Position numbers and translations under genes: made by a program
Shown here: positions 53,575 to 64,000 of the stretch, one piece after another
How positions within the stretch are numbered: the stretch's first letter is position 1
How the letters are laid out: every line of letters starts with the position of its first letter
NCBI GenBank assembly: GCA_946122785.1
Contig: CAMGYJ010000002.1
Location: forward strand, 25,146,492 to 25,210,491
Length of the DNA: 64,000 bases
Direction of reading: 5' to 3'
Source of the DNA: Linum tenue
Lineage: Eukaryota > Streptophyta > Magnoliopsida > Malpighiales > Linaceae
The notes under the pieces: model-generated
The model's database searches: none
What the model was told of the DNA's origin: nothing
Seen by the model: the letters and a program-made list of their open reading frames with translations, nothing else

Positions 53575-55524
53575 TCAATGCTTCATCCCCTCATATGGAA
53601 TAGGGATCAAGGACAAATTGTATTTTCTCCTAACCGATGCAGAAAAATATTCCGTCATGTCCAGATCCTCGGGGTTCGCATCGTTTGGGAGCTTCCAGTC
53701 AAAACAATAGATCAAGTTCGCAAGCAGCAACTTCACGACAGACATGCCGAATGATATTCCAGGGCACATCCTCCTCCCAGCGCCAAATGGGATGAAGTGG
53801 AAGTTTGTTCCCTTGTAGTCAATTGAGCAATCTAAAAACCTTTCAGGATAGAATTTATCTGCATCGGTCCAGTGACGAGGATCTCTGTTGATGGCCCAGC
53901 CGTTGATGATGATCCTGGTTTTGGCAGGAATCTCGTAACCGAATATCTCCTCCCTCTCCCTGCTTTCTCTGGGGAGAAGCAATGGAAGGGATGAATGCAA
54001 TCTCAGACCTTCTTGAATAACGCAATCCAGATACTTCAGTTTGTGAAGATCTTCTTCGCTAACAAATTCTTTTCCAGCACACATTTGCCTCACTTCTTCT
54101 TGTGCTTTTTGCATCACATTCGGATTTTTAATCATTTCAGAGAGAGTCCATTCTGCGGGTCTTGTTGCTGTCTCAGTACCTGCTAAGAACGTCTCCTAAT
54201 TGGAAGAAAAACATCAAAGTATAAGAAGGGTACGTAAGAGAGAACGATCACACTCTATCATAGTTCACTTTTTTCGTATTCTATGGACATAACTATTTAG
54301 TTCATAGATAAAGTAAAAATAACGTAGGTACTAATTATACGAAAAACATATGTGTAACTGGTGATTCTACTTACGAAGACGACGCCTTTGATGTCGTGCA
54401 TGGTTATGGGGTGCGCCGGGTCACTGCTCTCCTGAAGATTGAAAAGGACATCAACCAGATTCTCCTCCGCCGCCGCTTGACTATCATCATCCCCAAATTC
54501 CTTCCTTCTGGCAACCCGCTTGGCCTTCTGCTCGCCGATGATCTCTTCGAGCATTCGATCCGCCGCGAGGTGCAGCCTAGTGAGCTCAGCCCGGAACCCG
54601 GTCAGCGTCGGGAGGAACTTCAGCGACGGGTACAGGTTCGAGATCTGGAAACCGGCCACCGCGTCCGTCACACCCTCCACCAGCTCCAGGAACCGTGCTT
54701 CCGCCTTCACGTCCTTCACAATCCCAAACGCCGCCCTGAAAGTAGAGGTGGCAATTTATAATTCAATCCGTCAATTCAATTCAATTAATCAGATATAAAT
54801 ATCCAACGAATCCAATCCATTTAAATTCAATTCATTTTATCCAATTTCAATTGAATCGGTGGATTTATTGATCGAATTTATAGATTGTTGGCAAATTATA
54901 GTTGTGTACTTTATTTTGTCACCTTTACCTGAAAGTCACCCCGCCGAACACCCCCGACAGGAACCGGCTGACGTCGACCGCGGCGCCCCGCCGCAGAGAG
55001 AGCTCGGCGACCAGTTTGGCGACCTCGGACTCCCGGATGGGGCGGTAGGTGGCGACCCGCTTGGGGCCGAGCAGGCCCGTGAAGTTGATCTTCCGCATCT
55101 GGCGCCAGTGGTCGCTGGTGGGGCCCATGACGCTGTACAAGACGAGGTCGGAGACGAGGAGGTTGGGCCTGGACCCGAAGCTGAGGTCGTGGGTTTTCAT
55201 CACCTCTCTGGCGGCCTCCGGGCTGGAGACGACGACGTGGGAGAGCTCGCCGAGCTGGAGGTGCATGAGGTGTGGGCCGTGCTTCTGGGCCAGGTCGCGG
55301 AGGCGGTGGTGGATCAGCGGGGAGGTCATGAGTTGGTGGAGGTTGCCTATGATCGGGAGCTTCCATGGCCCCGGTGGTAATGGTTTGGTGGTGCTGGATT
55401 TTGATCGTGATGATCTGCGTCGGATTGCGAATGTTAGGAGGATGATGGCGAAGGTGATCAAGGGAACTGTGGACAGTTGGGTTTGGGTGGAGGAGACGTA
55501 ATTTTCCAGTCTCAGGATAGCCAT
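53575..55524 (-). CDS. Cytochrome P450, CYP71 clan (CYP71D-like), gene 1
   Basis: There are three exons: 55524-54929, 54735-54375 and 54195-53575, all with GT-AG introns, giving 525 residues without stops. A membrane anchor spans about residues 17-34. The proline hinge PLPPGPWKLPIIGN lies at 48-61, C-helix WRQMR at 140-144, I-helix AGTET at 324-328, K-helix EGLR at 381-384, YPERF at 435-439, and heme-binding FIPFGAGRRMCPG with Cys463. It would be an ER-bound, NADPH-reductase-dependent monooxygenase of specialised metabolism. The substrate is not deducible. The B-C segment before HWRQMR is shorter than usual (GPTSDHW), and LHSSLPLLLPRES departs from the usual LHPP..LLPREC, so its activity may have drifted. 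Intron 1 contains hAT-end-like TAGAGGTGGCAATTT. It is paralogous to the gene at 61974. Confidence 0.93.
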
Positions 55525-55586
55525 TATTGATATTTGATGGAGGTTTGGTGGGTTTGCTTATTCACATCCTGAGAGTACTGCCTTCC

Positions 55587-55594
55587 CTTATATA
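55587..55594 (-). promoter_or_regulatory. TATA box of P450 gene 1
   Basis: Minus-strand TATATAAG 63 bp upstream of the ATG. The same word sits at the equivalent place before gene 2, which supports both starts. Confidence 0.65.
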
Positions 55595-55599
55595 GCATG

Positions 55600-57330
55600 G
55601 TGGGTGGTGGTTCTTTTTGCATTTCTCGTGCATATTAAATATAATCATAGGTTTCCCTTCAATTAGACCAGTCCCTAGGCTGAAGTACTGAGACTACGTA
55701 CTATGTTGGTGTAATGGCTCCTTCATCTCCACCTATATTGCTGATGTGAAGTAGAGTTGGAAAATGGTGTGGTTCGATTCAGATTGGACCACATATATGG
55801 TTGATGGGTCAGATCGAAAGAATGGAATACAAATACGAAACTAGATAAAATATTATAGGGTACAGATATCATATCATGCTTGTGCAGTTGAGTCCAGTAC
55901 AAATCAGAAATGACATATTGAGTAACAAATGAATAATTTACTTGGTCCGTCACACCGAAAATCGAACCAATAATCAAAGAAGAAATATATCTTTTACCTT
56001 AAACCTAATTTCCACCACGCATGCATAGTTTTGGTAACTTAAATATTATATAAATAACAAAAACACAAAGTCATATCAATTCAACTTCCTCCAATATGCC
56101 ATACATATTAATATAATTTCATATATGAAAATGCGATCGTCTATACTTTCTTGCAATGTGTGATTTCTGAATGAAGAAGGGGATTGAATTCACAAAAATT
56201 AGGGTTGAGCCTTGGATCTCATCAGAGAGTGATTGAGTGGGCTGCTATGCTAACACGAATTGAGAAGTTATCAATTAGGTCAATGATCTGGTCTAATAAT
56301 TAACCACAATTTTGGACCCGACCGGAACAAAAGATCAAAACATTCGATATATAATAAACATCATAAACCAATTCAAACTGTTATAGATGTTGTATAATCC
56401 GGATCAAAATGTGCAATCTGGTTTGGTCGATAATTTTTCAGACGACGCAATCTATTTTGCTAGCAGTACTCATGTGGTGTCTAATTGAAGAGAAACCCTT
56501 CGAAATTCAAACCGCCAGAACAGTCTCCATAGCCATATGAAGTTCCTGTGGATAAAATGTAAGCAATCATATTAACTACCCTCAGTTCGTTGGTCAATGG
56601 ATTATTGGCTTCTTGCTGCTACCACTCATAAGAATCTCTAAGCTAATTAGCCATATCATTTCGTTGGTCAACTTGTTCTTGGCTTCTTGCTGCTACTACT
56701 CATTTACGAATCCCTAAGCATTTGATTCTTCATCCTTGAAATAAGAAATCTTGATAAAATTAAGTTAATTAAATAACTTAGTACATATGGATCGTCATCA
56801 ATTGTGTATTAGTCCAACAGACTAGCTAATATAAACTAGAATGGCAATGTACGTATATGCTTATGTCGTTTGTTTACTATACTTAAGGTGTTTTTTGGTT
56901 TTGATGATATTTAGATCAATGCATTATAATCAATGTATATATTGTAATACACATGCAATTAAGGAAAATGATGTAATGTAGTTCACCTTATTTGGTTTTG
57001 GTGATAATTATTTTAGCATTCAAAAAGTTGTATTTCTTTTTTGTATGAATCACTTTTACCCTTGTTTTTAAGGGTTATAGATGAGCACCGATTTGTAGTA
57101 ATTCTACCCCTCTTTAAGCAATGGAGATAGACATATGTATTCTACTTGAAGATACATACACTAGTTGAAGACCGACGATGAAATTTTGAAGGGAGAAGGT
57201 GTTAAATTGAGAGGGTGGTATAGACATTGATGAAAAAAATGGAAACAACTATGCATGGGTGTTCACGGAAAAAATTGAGAGCGGTTTAGATAATAAAATT
57301 TTCAAGAGTTTTATGGGATATAGATAAGTG
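55600..57330. other. Intergenic between the P450 genes, proximal part
   Basis: No gene recognised. A roughly 75-bp tandem duplication (ttcgttggtcaa ... ttggcttcttgctgctac) is seen at about 56585-56725. The remainder is AT-rich. Confidence 0.45.
56585..56730. repeat. Roughly 75-bp tandem duplication
   Basis: The blocks tcgttggtcaa, ttggcttcttgctgctacYa and ctcat.aga/cgaatc.ctaagc repeat in order twice. Confidence 0.7.
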
Positions 57331-57884
57331 AACGGCTATTTACCGCCAACTAAAAAAAAATGTGAATTCAAATTTTGAATTTTCCCTTCCTTCCCTTCCT
57401 TCCATTCTTTAAATTCAGATACCATTAACATTTGACTCATTCCAACAAAAACACTTTTGTCGACGAGCCCAGTGTCTCCGTCGCCGGCACCGTTCCTCCG
57501 TCGCCGGCCAAAAAAAGAACCAAACAATCTTAACAATCTCAAGTTTTACATGAGATAGTAATATCACTCATTTTGAGTGATTCTTTCCACCACATCAACA
57601 AAACAATGGATGCATTGTTGGAGGAAAAAAAATCCAGAAAAACGATACATTATCAACAATGCACTCATTGTAACAATCTCACCAAAACTATGAGAAAAAA
57701 TCAAACGGCCCCTATTATATAGTTTATCACCTACTAATCTATTAGTACATAGTTTATGATCACCTACTAATCTATTTGTTTTGAAAGGCATGTCTTCTAG
57801 TTTCATGAAAATTAAATAAAGGTACGTAGACAATACTAAATTAAATAGGTCATAAAACATAATTAAACATCCTTTAAATACTAA
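57331..57884. other. Intergenic, no gene recognised
   Basis: Short minus-strand frames (57336-57542, 57564-58040) have no domains. The latter runs into the tandem repeat below and is not considered coding. Confidence 0.4.
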
Positions 57885-58490
57885 TGGGTAGGTATCTTGT
57901 GCTTGGACTGTTGCTTCTACTACTCCTTTAAGAATCTCGAGAATTTTATTCTTTGTCCTTAGACTAATAACATTCACAAAAGAAGTTAACGATTTAGTAT
58001 GGATTGTGTCAGAACTCAGATGCATGTGATCGTCTAACAAGTCCAGTACCCACTATCTAGTAGTAGGTATGTTATGTTTGGCTTGTTGCTTCTACTACTC
58101 CTTTAAGAATCTCTAGAATTGTATTCTTCGTTCTTAGACTAAAGACATTCACTAAATAAGCCAATGCGTAGAATGTGATTGAAACAAATGATCGAACGTG
58201 CTTTTCATCTTCCTTCACATGTATTATAATTCTAACGAGCAAAATTTGGAGCCCGAAGAGAATATGGTATCTAGCTATGGTATGAATTGTCTGTTGTGAT
58301 CTTCTAACAAGTCTAGTACACACTATTCAATGGTAGGTATGTAATGCTTGGATTGTTACTTCATACTATTCTTTAAGAATCTCCGAAATTTTATTCTGCG
58401 TCCTTAGACTAATAACATTCTCAAAAAAATTCAATGACTTGTATGGATTGTCAGTTGTGACTTGTGATCGTCTAACAAGTGACAACCTAA
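57885..58490. repeat. Three-copy tandem repeat, about 170-270-bp units
   Basis: Each unit reads ggtaggtat.t.atgcttgg, then ttgcttctactactccttta, agaatctc, attttattct, ccttagactaataacattc, and ends gatcgtctaacaagt. Units start near 57887, 58064 and 58334. The middle one carries an insertion of about 90 bp. Non-coding. Confidence 0.85.
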
Positions 58491-58559
58491 TATAACCATG
58501 TATAAAACTAAGAATGCTTATGACAACAATATTTTGACGGTGAAAATTAGGTGGACGGG

Positions 58560-58890
58560 ATGCACTCTAACTCCTTTTTAAGAGGAAATGGTTACTATGA
58601 TTCACATCTCTTAAAACGTAACTCTATTTGAACGAGGGTGTTTGATACATACAAAGGAATCTATGTTATTTTTATTGCGACTCTTATATGGAGATTCCTT
58701 TAGAGCTTTGCGACTACAAGTTTACAACTACGACTTTGAAGATCCTTCATAGAACGAGAGCTCCGCATCTATGGTTACTGAGGAAGGGAAGAAAGGGATA
58801 AACGAGAAAAATGGTTCTATGTGTGGACTTGTTTGTCATTCCCCATGAAACTACTTCAAACTTCCTAATATCATTAAAGTCATAAAGAGA
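58560..58890 (-). repeat. Diverged LTR fragment related to the 25-30 kb LTR element
   Basis: ttgaacgagggtgtttgat, ctcttatatggagattc, gagctttgcgactac and catctatggttact match, in order, the corresponding parts of the LTRs at 25265-25400 and 29180-29310. There is no partner LTR. It is probably a solo or truncated relic of an older member of that family. Confidence 0.6.
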
Positions 58891-59205
58891 GGTTACGGTT
58901 GCACAAGAGCTTTGTTAATTTACCTTGTGGGTTATTTTTGCTTGGGTGACAGTCATGGTTTGCCGGCTCCATTGCTAATTTGAGCTTTGGGTTTTCTTGA
59001 CTTGGGTCATAGTGGGTTCATACGTTTTAGGTTGTTTTCATAATTGGACTTTTTTGGGTATTATTTGTAATTTTCTCTTAACTTTTTTTTTACAACCTAG
59101 GTTAGTAACTAGAACTTTGGGCCAGTCTCCTCAAGACTCGAATATCTCAATTTTTATAGAACTAGGAATAACAGTACGCCACGTCGGTAGGGTATTTCTA
59201 TAGCT
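58891..59205. other. Intergenic, no gene recognised
   Basis: Possible continuation of the LTR relic (gcttgggtgacagtc, ggtcatagtgggttc). Nothing firm. Confidence 0.35.
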
Positions 59206-59728
59206 AGGAATGGCAATACGTCAGGTGGGGAGGATATCTCTATATCTATATCCGCTCTATGATATGTCGATTTAGGTTAGGTAATTTATTATGAAGCGCG
59301 GGTTGAGGCAGGTCTACCCACACGAATGTGTAATTTAAGGGTAATGTGCCAAGACGGGAGGGTATATTTATATACCCTTACCAAATCCTTGGCAGATCGG
59401 GTTCTGGTCAGGTAATTGGGACAGGTCGACCCACACGGATATGTAATGTAAGGGGTAAACATTAGCAAAATTAATTTGTCATTAATAAAATTAAAAAATA
59501 AACTATAACATGATAAATGTAGTTAAATTATTCGAGAAATTGAGAATACCACTTATTTCCTACTTTATTATAGCTAAAAATTACATATAACTTAACATAA
59601 AACGGGTAAAGAATGTTGTGGGCCCGGTCGAGGAGAATAACCTTGCCCGCCCCACATGCGTATGACCCACCCAAAAATAGGGTCAAACAGTCAATAGAAC
59701 GGGTCAGTCAAAATTGCCATCCCTACTG
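59206..59728. mobile_element. hAT-like non-autonomous element relic
   Basis: The left end TAGGAATGGCAATACG and right end (reversed) TAGGGATGGCAATTTTGACT are inverted hAT-type termini. Internal words such as gggtcgacccac/cccacccaaa and cgggtt repeat in both orientations. The flanks give only a partial TSD (tagc shared). The left 50 bp are duplicated just outside, from 59163. Confidence 0.55.
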
Positions 59729-60230
59729 CTAGCCCTTCATCTTCCATCTGGTTTGGTCCGTCGATGTTCTTTCGGGGAAAAAATTTGCTCTTCTTTTTCT
59801 TTCTTTGCCTCTATATCGAGCTCCAACGGAATATCCAATAAAAATATCTAACTCCAATATAGAGGGGAAAATGTTGGCCAATTGAATGTTCAAACTAGAG
59901 AGGGAGTCTAGGGAGAGGAGAAATTTCATGACGCAATAAAATTTTATACTTATGGAAGAGAAACTACAGTCCATGGCGGAGACTCTTTTCCGTGAGTCCT
60001 TGGCTTTTGACCCCACTGAAGGAACAATGATCTTTGTTGGGTGTAAGCCGATAAGGAGATTTAGTGGGTTGGATAAGGTGTCTTTGAAGATTATTAGTTT
60101 GGGAGTGTTTCTAGCTGCTAGCGTCGGTGGCGTGTTTCTAGCTGCTGTTGTCGATAGCAGAAGATGGTGGAGGTGGGTAGGGAGAGAGGTAACAAAGTGG
60201 ATTTCAGAGAGATGTATTTTGTGATTTTTT
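59729..60230. other. Intergenic with an unassigned 90-codon frame
   Basis: The plus-strand frame 59952-60224 (MEEKLQSMAETLFRES ... ) has no recognised domain. Its middle (SLGVFLAASVGGVFLAAVV) is a short duplicated hydrophobic stretch. Evidence for a gene is weak. Confidence 0.25.
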
Positions 60231-61140
60231 GTTTTGCTTTGACCAGGGAAGATTCACTCGATGATCAAGTCACCATGTGAGGAATACAGGAGGAGATCGG
60301 AGAATCAGGTGCCATACCCATTTTCTATTATTCTGATTAGGTGTCTTCTTCAATTATTTCCTTTCAATTAGAGAGATTGATATGCAACCTATCAGAAAGT
60401 TCGACGGAGATAACATTGATGATAGTGACCAGTTCTGATGCAAAGGTGTCAAGGATTGGATGTTGGAATTTGTTACAAAGCAATGTTAAGGTCGATATTT
60501 ACATATTTATTTCACTTTTATTGGACCCAAAATGAATATTTGAGTGGATTAGTTGTTGATTGAGGAGGATTAATGCGAGGGAGTGATTAACGAGGATGTT
60601 ATCTATTTTACTTGAAGATTGTAATGTATTTTATCAGAATGTTCACCAAAATAGTCAGCCATGATAAGGGGAAAATCTAGACATGTCTATGACGGTCCCT
60701 CTTTTTCGTCTTCAAGAGTGAGCCAACAAATAACCGTTGGGGACGATAATGCGTGCGGAAAGGGAAATGCATTAGGAGACTCATTTTGAGTCCCTCTAGC
60801 CGGACACATCCATACAAGAGGGAGAACATAGAGATAAGCGAAAGTGAACCGGATTGTAAAATAGTTGCCACGCCACAACCAAGCGCCGCTGCAAAGTGCA
60901 AAGCGCGGCCACAACCCCTAGTTTATGTAAAGAGCTATTGGACTTCTCCTTCTCTCCTCTTCCCCAAAATTAGTTCCAACGTAGCATCCACGCGTCAGTT
61001 GTCATAGTAACCACCCATTATATACTCGAGATGATTTTCATTCAACGTAGTCTCCACGTGAGTCGATAGCTATCAAAGGAAGTCTTGAGACACGTCAATA
61101 TGTCATATAAAGTAACTATCCACCAAATCATCATTTCAAA
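60231..61140. other. Intergenic, no gene recognised
   Basis: Nothing with coding structure. Around 60680-60930 the composition rises in GC (gccgctgcaaagtgcaaagcgcggcc), but frames are short and unassigned. Confidence 0.4.
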
Positions 61141-61560
61141 ATCGACGACAACCATGAGACTGGATGTTGGCATTCAATTAGGTTATAGATGATATTCATG
61201 ATATGGAATTCCCACATTCATATAGTATTTGGAATGATATCCATGTTAAGAGAATGGATGATATTAGGTACCTTCCATGTAGAGCTTGGATGGTAACCAA
61301 AACGAACTTTGATGCACCAACCTAGTGATTGGATGGTATCGTCCTTCTAAGGATTGGATAGTTATCATGTATGATGAGATGGTAACAGCCACTTAAGATT
61401 TTGATGGTATCCGTGCCAAATGAGATATTACAATTCAGTTAAGGGTTAGATGGTTACCATGGGGTTGGACAGATGGTTACATATGGGCATAGTGGTTGGC
61501 ATGGTAGTCATGTTAGATGGTAATCAAGTATTGGATGATCACCTCGCCCCCAACTACTAA
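61141..61560. repeat. Degenerate ATGGTA/GGATGGT-word repeat
   Basis: Words such as ggatggtaac, gatggtatc, gatggttac and tggatgatatt recur about every 30 bp for 400 bp. No fixed unit length was measured. Non-coding. Confidence 0.45.
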
Positions 61561-61973
61561 TCACAAACTATTTAATAATAACTATCTATTATGTTTGGGG
61601 CCAAAGTTGTCCATGTGGTATTTTTAAGGGAAATGATATTCGATGGAAAACACAACGTATGCTTATGTTGTCATCCATTATGCTATATGCACTAAAAATT
61701 AATTATGTAAATTTCAAAAATTTGACTGAAGTTTATGTATTTGCATCCTAATAATCAATAGTATTATGCATAATCGATGCAAAACGGTAAGATAGACACA
61801 GCCCCAAATATTTATTATATAGATAACTGAATCAAGTCCAAATACATTAGTCAATCATCTGACTTTTGTGAACTATATGACTTGACTGACACACAAAAGT
61901 AGAAACTGAAAAATAAGTTGAGCATAAGTAAGTAGGGCCAATATGTCTTCTCTTTCTTTATCTCGCATATTGT
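61561..61973. other. Intergenic, 3' flank of P450 gene 2
   Basis: AT-rich. The probable 3' UTR of the minus-strand P450 lies nearest 61974. Confidence 0.4.
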
Positions 61974-63839
61974 TCAGTTGGTCTTTCGGGGTGAGATTGC
62001 ATCATATGAAATGGGAATCAATGATAGACTATGTTTTCTTCTAACCGATGCTGAGAATTGTTCCGTCATGTCCAAACTTTCAGGCTCTGTGCCACCCGGG
62101 AGTTTCCAATCGAAATGGTATATCAAATTCGCGAGCATAATTTTCACGAGAGCCACGCCGAACGAAATTCCAGGGCATATCCTCCTGCCAGCGCCAAATG
62201 GAATGAACTCGAATTTCGTTCCTTTATAGTCGAGCGAGGAATCCATAAACCTCTCGGGATAGAATTTATCAGGTTCCGTCCAGTAACGAGAGTCTCTCCC
62301 AATAGCCCAAGCATTAATGAGGACCTTCGTCTTTGCCGGAATCTCATAGCCACATATCTCTTCCCTTTCTCGACACTCTCTAGGGAGTAGTAGAGGCAGC
62401 GGCGGATGCAACCTCAAACCTTCTTGAATAACACAGTCCAAGTACTTCAACTCGTGAAGACCTTCTTCCTTGACAACTCCTTCTCCGCCAAAAGTTCGTC
62501 TCACTTCTTCTTGCGCTTTTTTCATCACTCTGGGATTCTTTATCATCTCCGACAGAGTCCACTCTACCGTTCTGGTTGAAGTTTCGGTACCGGCTAGAAA
62601 CACCTCCTAAGACAAAAATATATTGTCATTAAGTGCATACCTAACTAACATTTGAAAAGAAAAAGGGATTTGTTGAGTGGTAATTGTTCTACTTACGAAA
62701 ATGACACCTTTGATGTCATTGATGGTGATGGGGTATCCAAGCCCACCGCTCTCCTGAAGGTTGAGAAGAATATCAACTAAGTCCTCCGTCTGATGTTGAT
62801 CACCACCACCGCCGCCATCTAAATCCTTCCTTCCTTCTCGCTTTACTTTATGCTCTCTAATGATCTCCTCGAGCATCTCATCCGCCGCCAAATGCATCCT
62901 CGTAAGGTGAGCACGGTACCCGGTCAACGACGGCAGGAACTTCAGAGACGGGTATAGATCCGACACCCGGAAAGCCGCCACGGCGTCGGTAACATCCGTC
63001 ACCAGTTTCACGAACAGGGCTTCCTTCACCTCCTTCTCCATCCCAAACGCCGCCCTGAAAGTAGTGGCTAAATTCATTGAGAGACTATGACGGACGGACT
63101 CAATTTTAAAATTAATACAGGTAAATTAAATTTGTACAAATAAAACCAAATAATTAGTCGCTAAAGCTTTAACCCGATTGAAAATATGCCTTCTCATTTA
63201 AATGTCTGACTCCGCCGGCCCCTACCTGAAAGTCACCCCGCTGGATGTCGCCGCCAGCATCCGGCTGACGTTGACGACATCCCCCGCCGCTCCGCCGCGC
63301 GTGATGCCGGCGACCAGCTTGGCGACCTCGGATTCGCGGATTGGGCGGAAGGATCCGACCCGCTTGGCGCTGAGCAGCTCGACGGCGGAGACCTTCCGCA
63401 TCTGGCGCCAGTGCTCGCCGTAGGGCCCGATGCGGCCGTACAGGACGATGTCGGAGACGAGGAGGTTGGGCCGGGAGGCGAAGCTGAGGTCGTGGGTTTT
63501 CATCACCTCTCTGGCGGCTTCCGGGCTGGAGACCACGACGTGGGCCAACTGGCCCAGCTGGAGGTACATGAGGTCTGGCCCGTGTTTCTGGGCCAGGTCT
63601 CGGAGGCGGTGGTGCGGCAGCGGGGAGGTTGCCAGCTGGTGGATGTTTCCGATGATCGGGAGCTTCCATGGGCCTGGTGGGAGTGGTTTCTTCTTGGATC
63701 TGGCTGGGCTGCTGGATCTTAATCCGAGCCCAATTCGGATTATGAAGGTTAGAAGGATGGTGGCCAATGTGATCGTCAAGGGGATGGAGAGCTGGAAGGA
63801 GGAGAAATGGGAAGACTCTCCGAGCTGCAGGTTTGCCAT
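61974..63839 (-). CDS. Cytochrome P450, CYP71 clan (CYP71D-like), gene 2
   Basis: The exons are 63839-63226, 63054-62697 and 62606-61974, with intron positions and phases identical to gene 1, giving 534 residues. Anchor helix about 17-35, hinge PLPPGPWKLPIIGN at 52-65, WRQMR at 144-148, AGTET at 329-333, EGLR at 386-389, YPERF at 440-444, and heme loop FIPFGAGRRICPG with Cys468. The start at 63839 is preferred over an in-frame ATG at 63866. It matches the N-terminus of gene 1 (MAILRLE / MANLQLGE), and the TATA box at 63887-63894 leaves almost no leader for the upstream ATG. The LHPPLPLLLPREC region is canonical, unlike gene 1. It is likely an ER-bound oxygenase of specialised metabolism, with unknown substrate. 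It is the tandem paralogue of gene 1. Confidence 0.93.
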
Positions 63840-63886
63840 TGCTGATGGGGTTGAGTTATTGACCAAACAGAGAACGGCTCTCTCTT

Positions 63887-63894
63887 CTTATATA
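63887..63894 (-). promoter_or_regulatory. TATA box of P450 gene 2
   Basis: Minus-strand TATATAAG 48 bp upstream of the preferred ATG and only about 20 bp from the alternative upstream ATG. Confidence 0.7.
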
Positions 63895-64000
63895 GTGCTG
63901 ATTTCTTGTATTAGATTTGCATGGGCACCAGAAGCTAATGATTTCTTACGTACGGTTCGGTTTGAAATAATATATTGAATTTGTTTTGTAAAATAATGAA

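Noticed and set aside
54859..55501. Long plus-strand frames opposite P450 exon 1
   Set aside because: Shadow frames in GC-rich coding sequence. The minus strand carries the P450 motifs. The same applies at 63202-63978.

Overview
The window looks like a plant nuclear genome, most likely a eudicot. It is AT-rich and has three-exon and intronless plant-type genes, GT-AG introns, and dense nested transposable elements. I see three ordinary host genes: an intronless plastid FAD4-type lipid desaturase (32500-33456, minus) and two tandem CYP71-clan cytochrome P450 genes (53575-55524 and 61974-63839, both minus). Almost everything else is transposon, transposon-captured gene fragment, or decayed duplicate of the FAD4 locus. 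There are no bacterial-style operons, rRNAs or convincing functional tRNAs.

Layout. 0-4 kb: hAT remnant, microsatellites and decayed FAD4-locus flanking repeats. 4-7.7 kb: Helitron-like termini and a probable non-autonomous Helitron (5701-7645). 7.7-11.2 kb: mostly featureless, with one possible plastid-targeted first exon. 11.2-12.4 kb: a FAD4-like pseudogene split by a poly(A)-tailed retroposon. 12540-13747: a Pack-MULE with about 370-bp terminal inverted repeats (TIRs) and a 9-bp target-site duplication (TSD), carrying a universal-stress-protein fragment. 14575-19999: a complete hAT transposon (8-bp TSD) with an intact two-exon transposase and captured pieces of at least two host genes. 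20.0-22.1 kb: another FAD4-locus relic, interrupted by a 406-bp MULE derivative. 22143-24904: Helitron candidate containing a Harbinger MITE. 25162-30188: a non-autonomous LTR retrotransposon inserted inside a LINE RNase H domain. 31.7-34.8 kb: the intact FAD4-like gene with its conserved flanks. 35007-50240: a 15.2-kb Mutator-like element (9-bp TSD TAATTTTTA). It contains a plant-transposon-protein ORF, a broken FAR1-type transposase, an Ulp1-type peptidase gene, a nested decayed Ty3/gypsy element, a nested hAT MITE, and roughly 55-60 dispersed copies of the palindrome GGTCGACC. 50.8-53.0 kb: LINE 3' end and a tandem-repeat-bearing MITE-like element. 53.5-64 kb: the P450 pair, separated by repeats and relics.

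The most unusual features are: the GGTCGACC palindrome array confined to one MULE family; the hAT element carrying several captured host segments with a coding-competent transposase; the Pack-MULE whose captured exon can splice in frame into a TIR-encoded tail; and the repeated, independently interrupted FAD4 locus. All element boundaries and TSDs were read by eye. Family assignments rest on motifs, not database searches.
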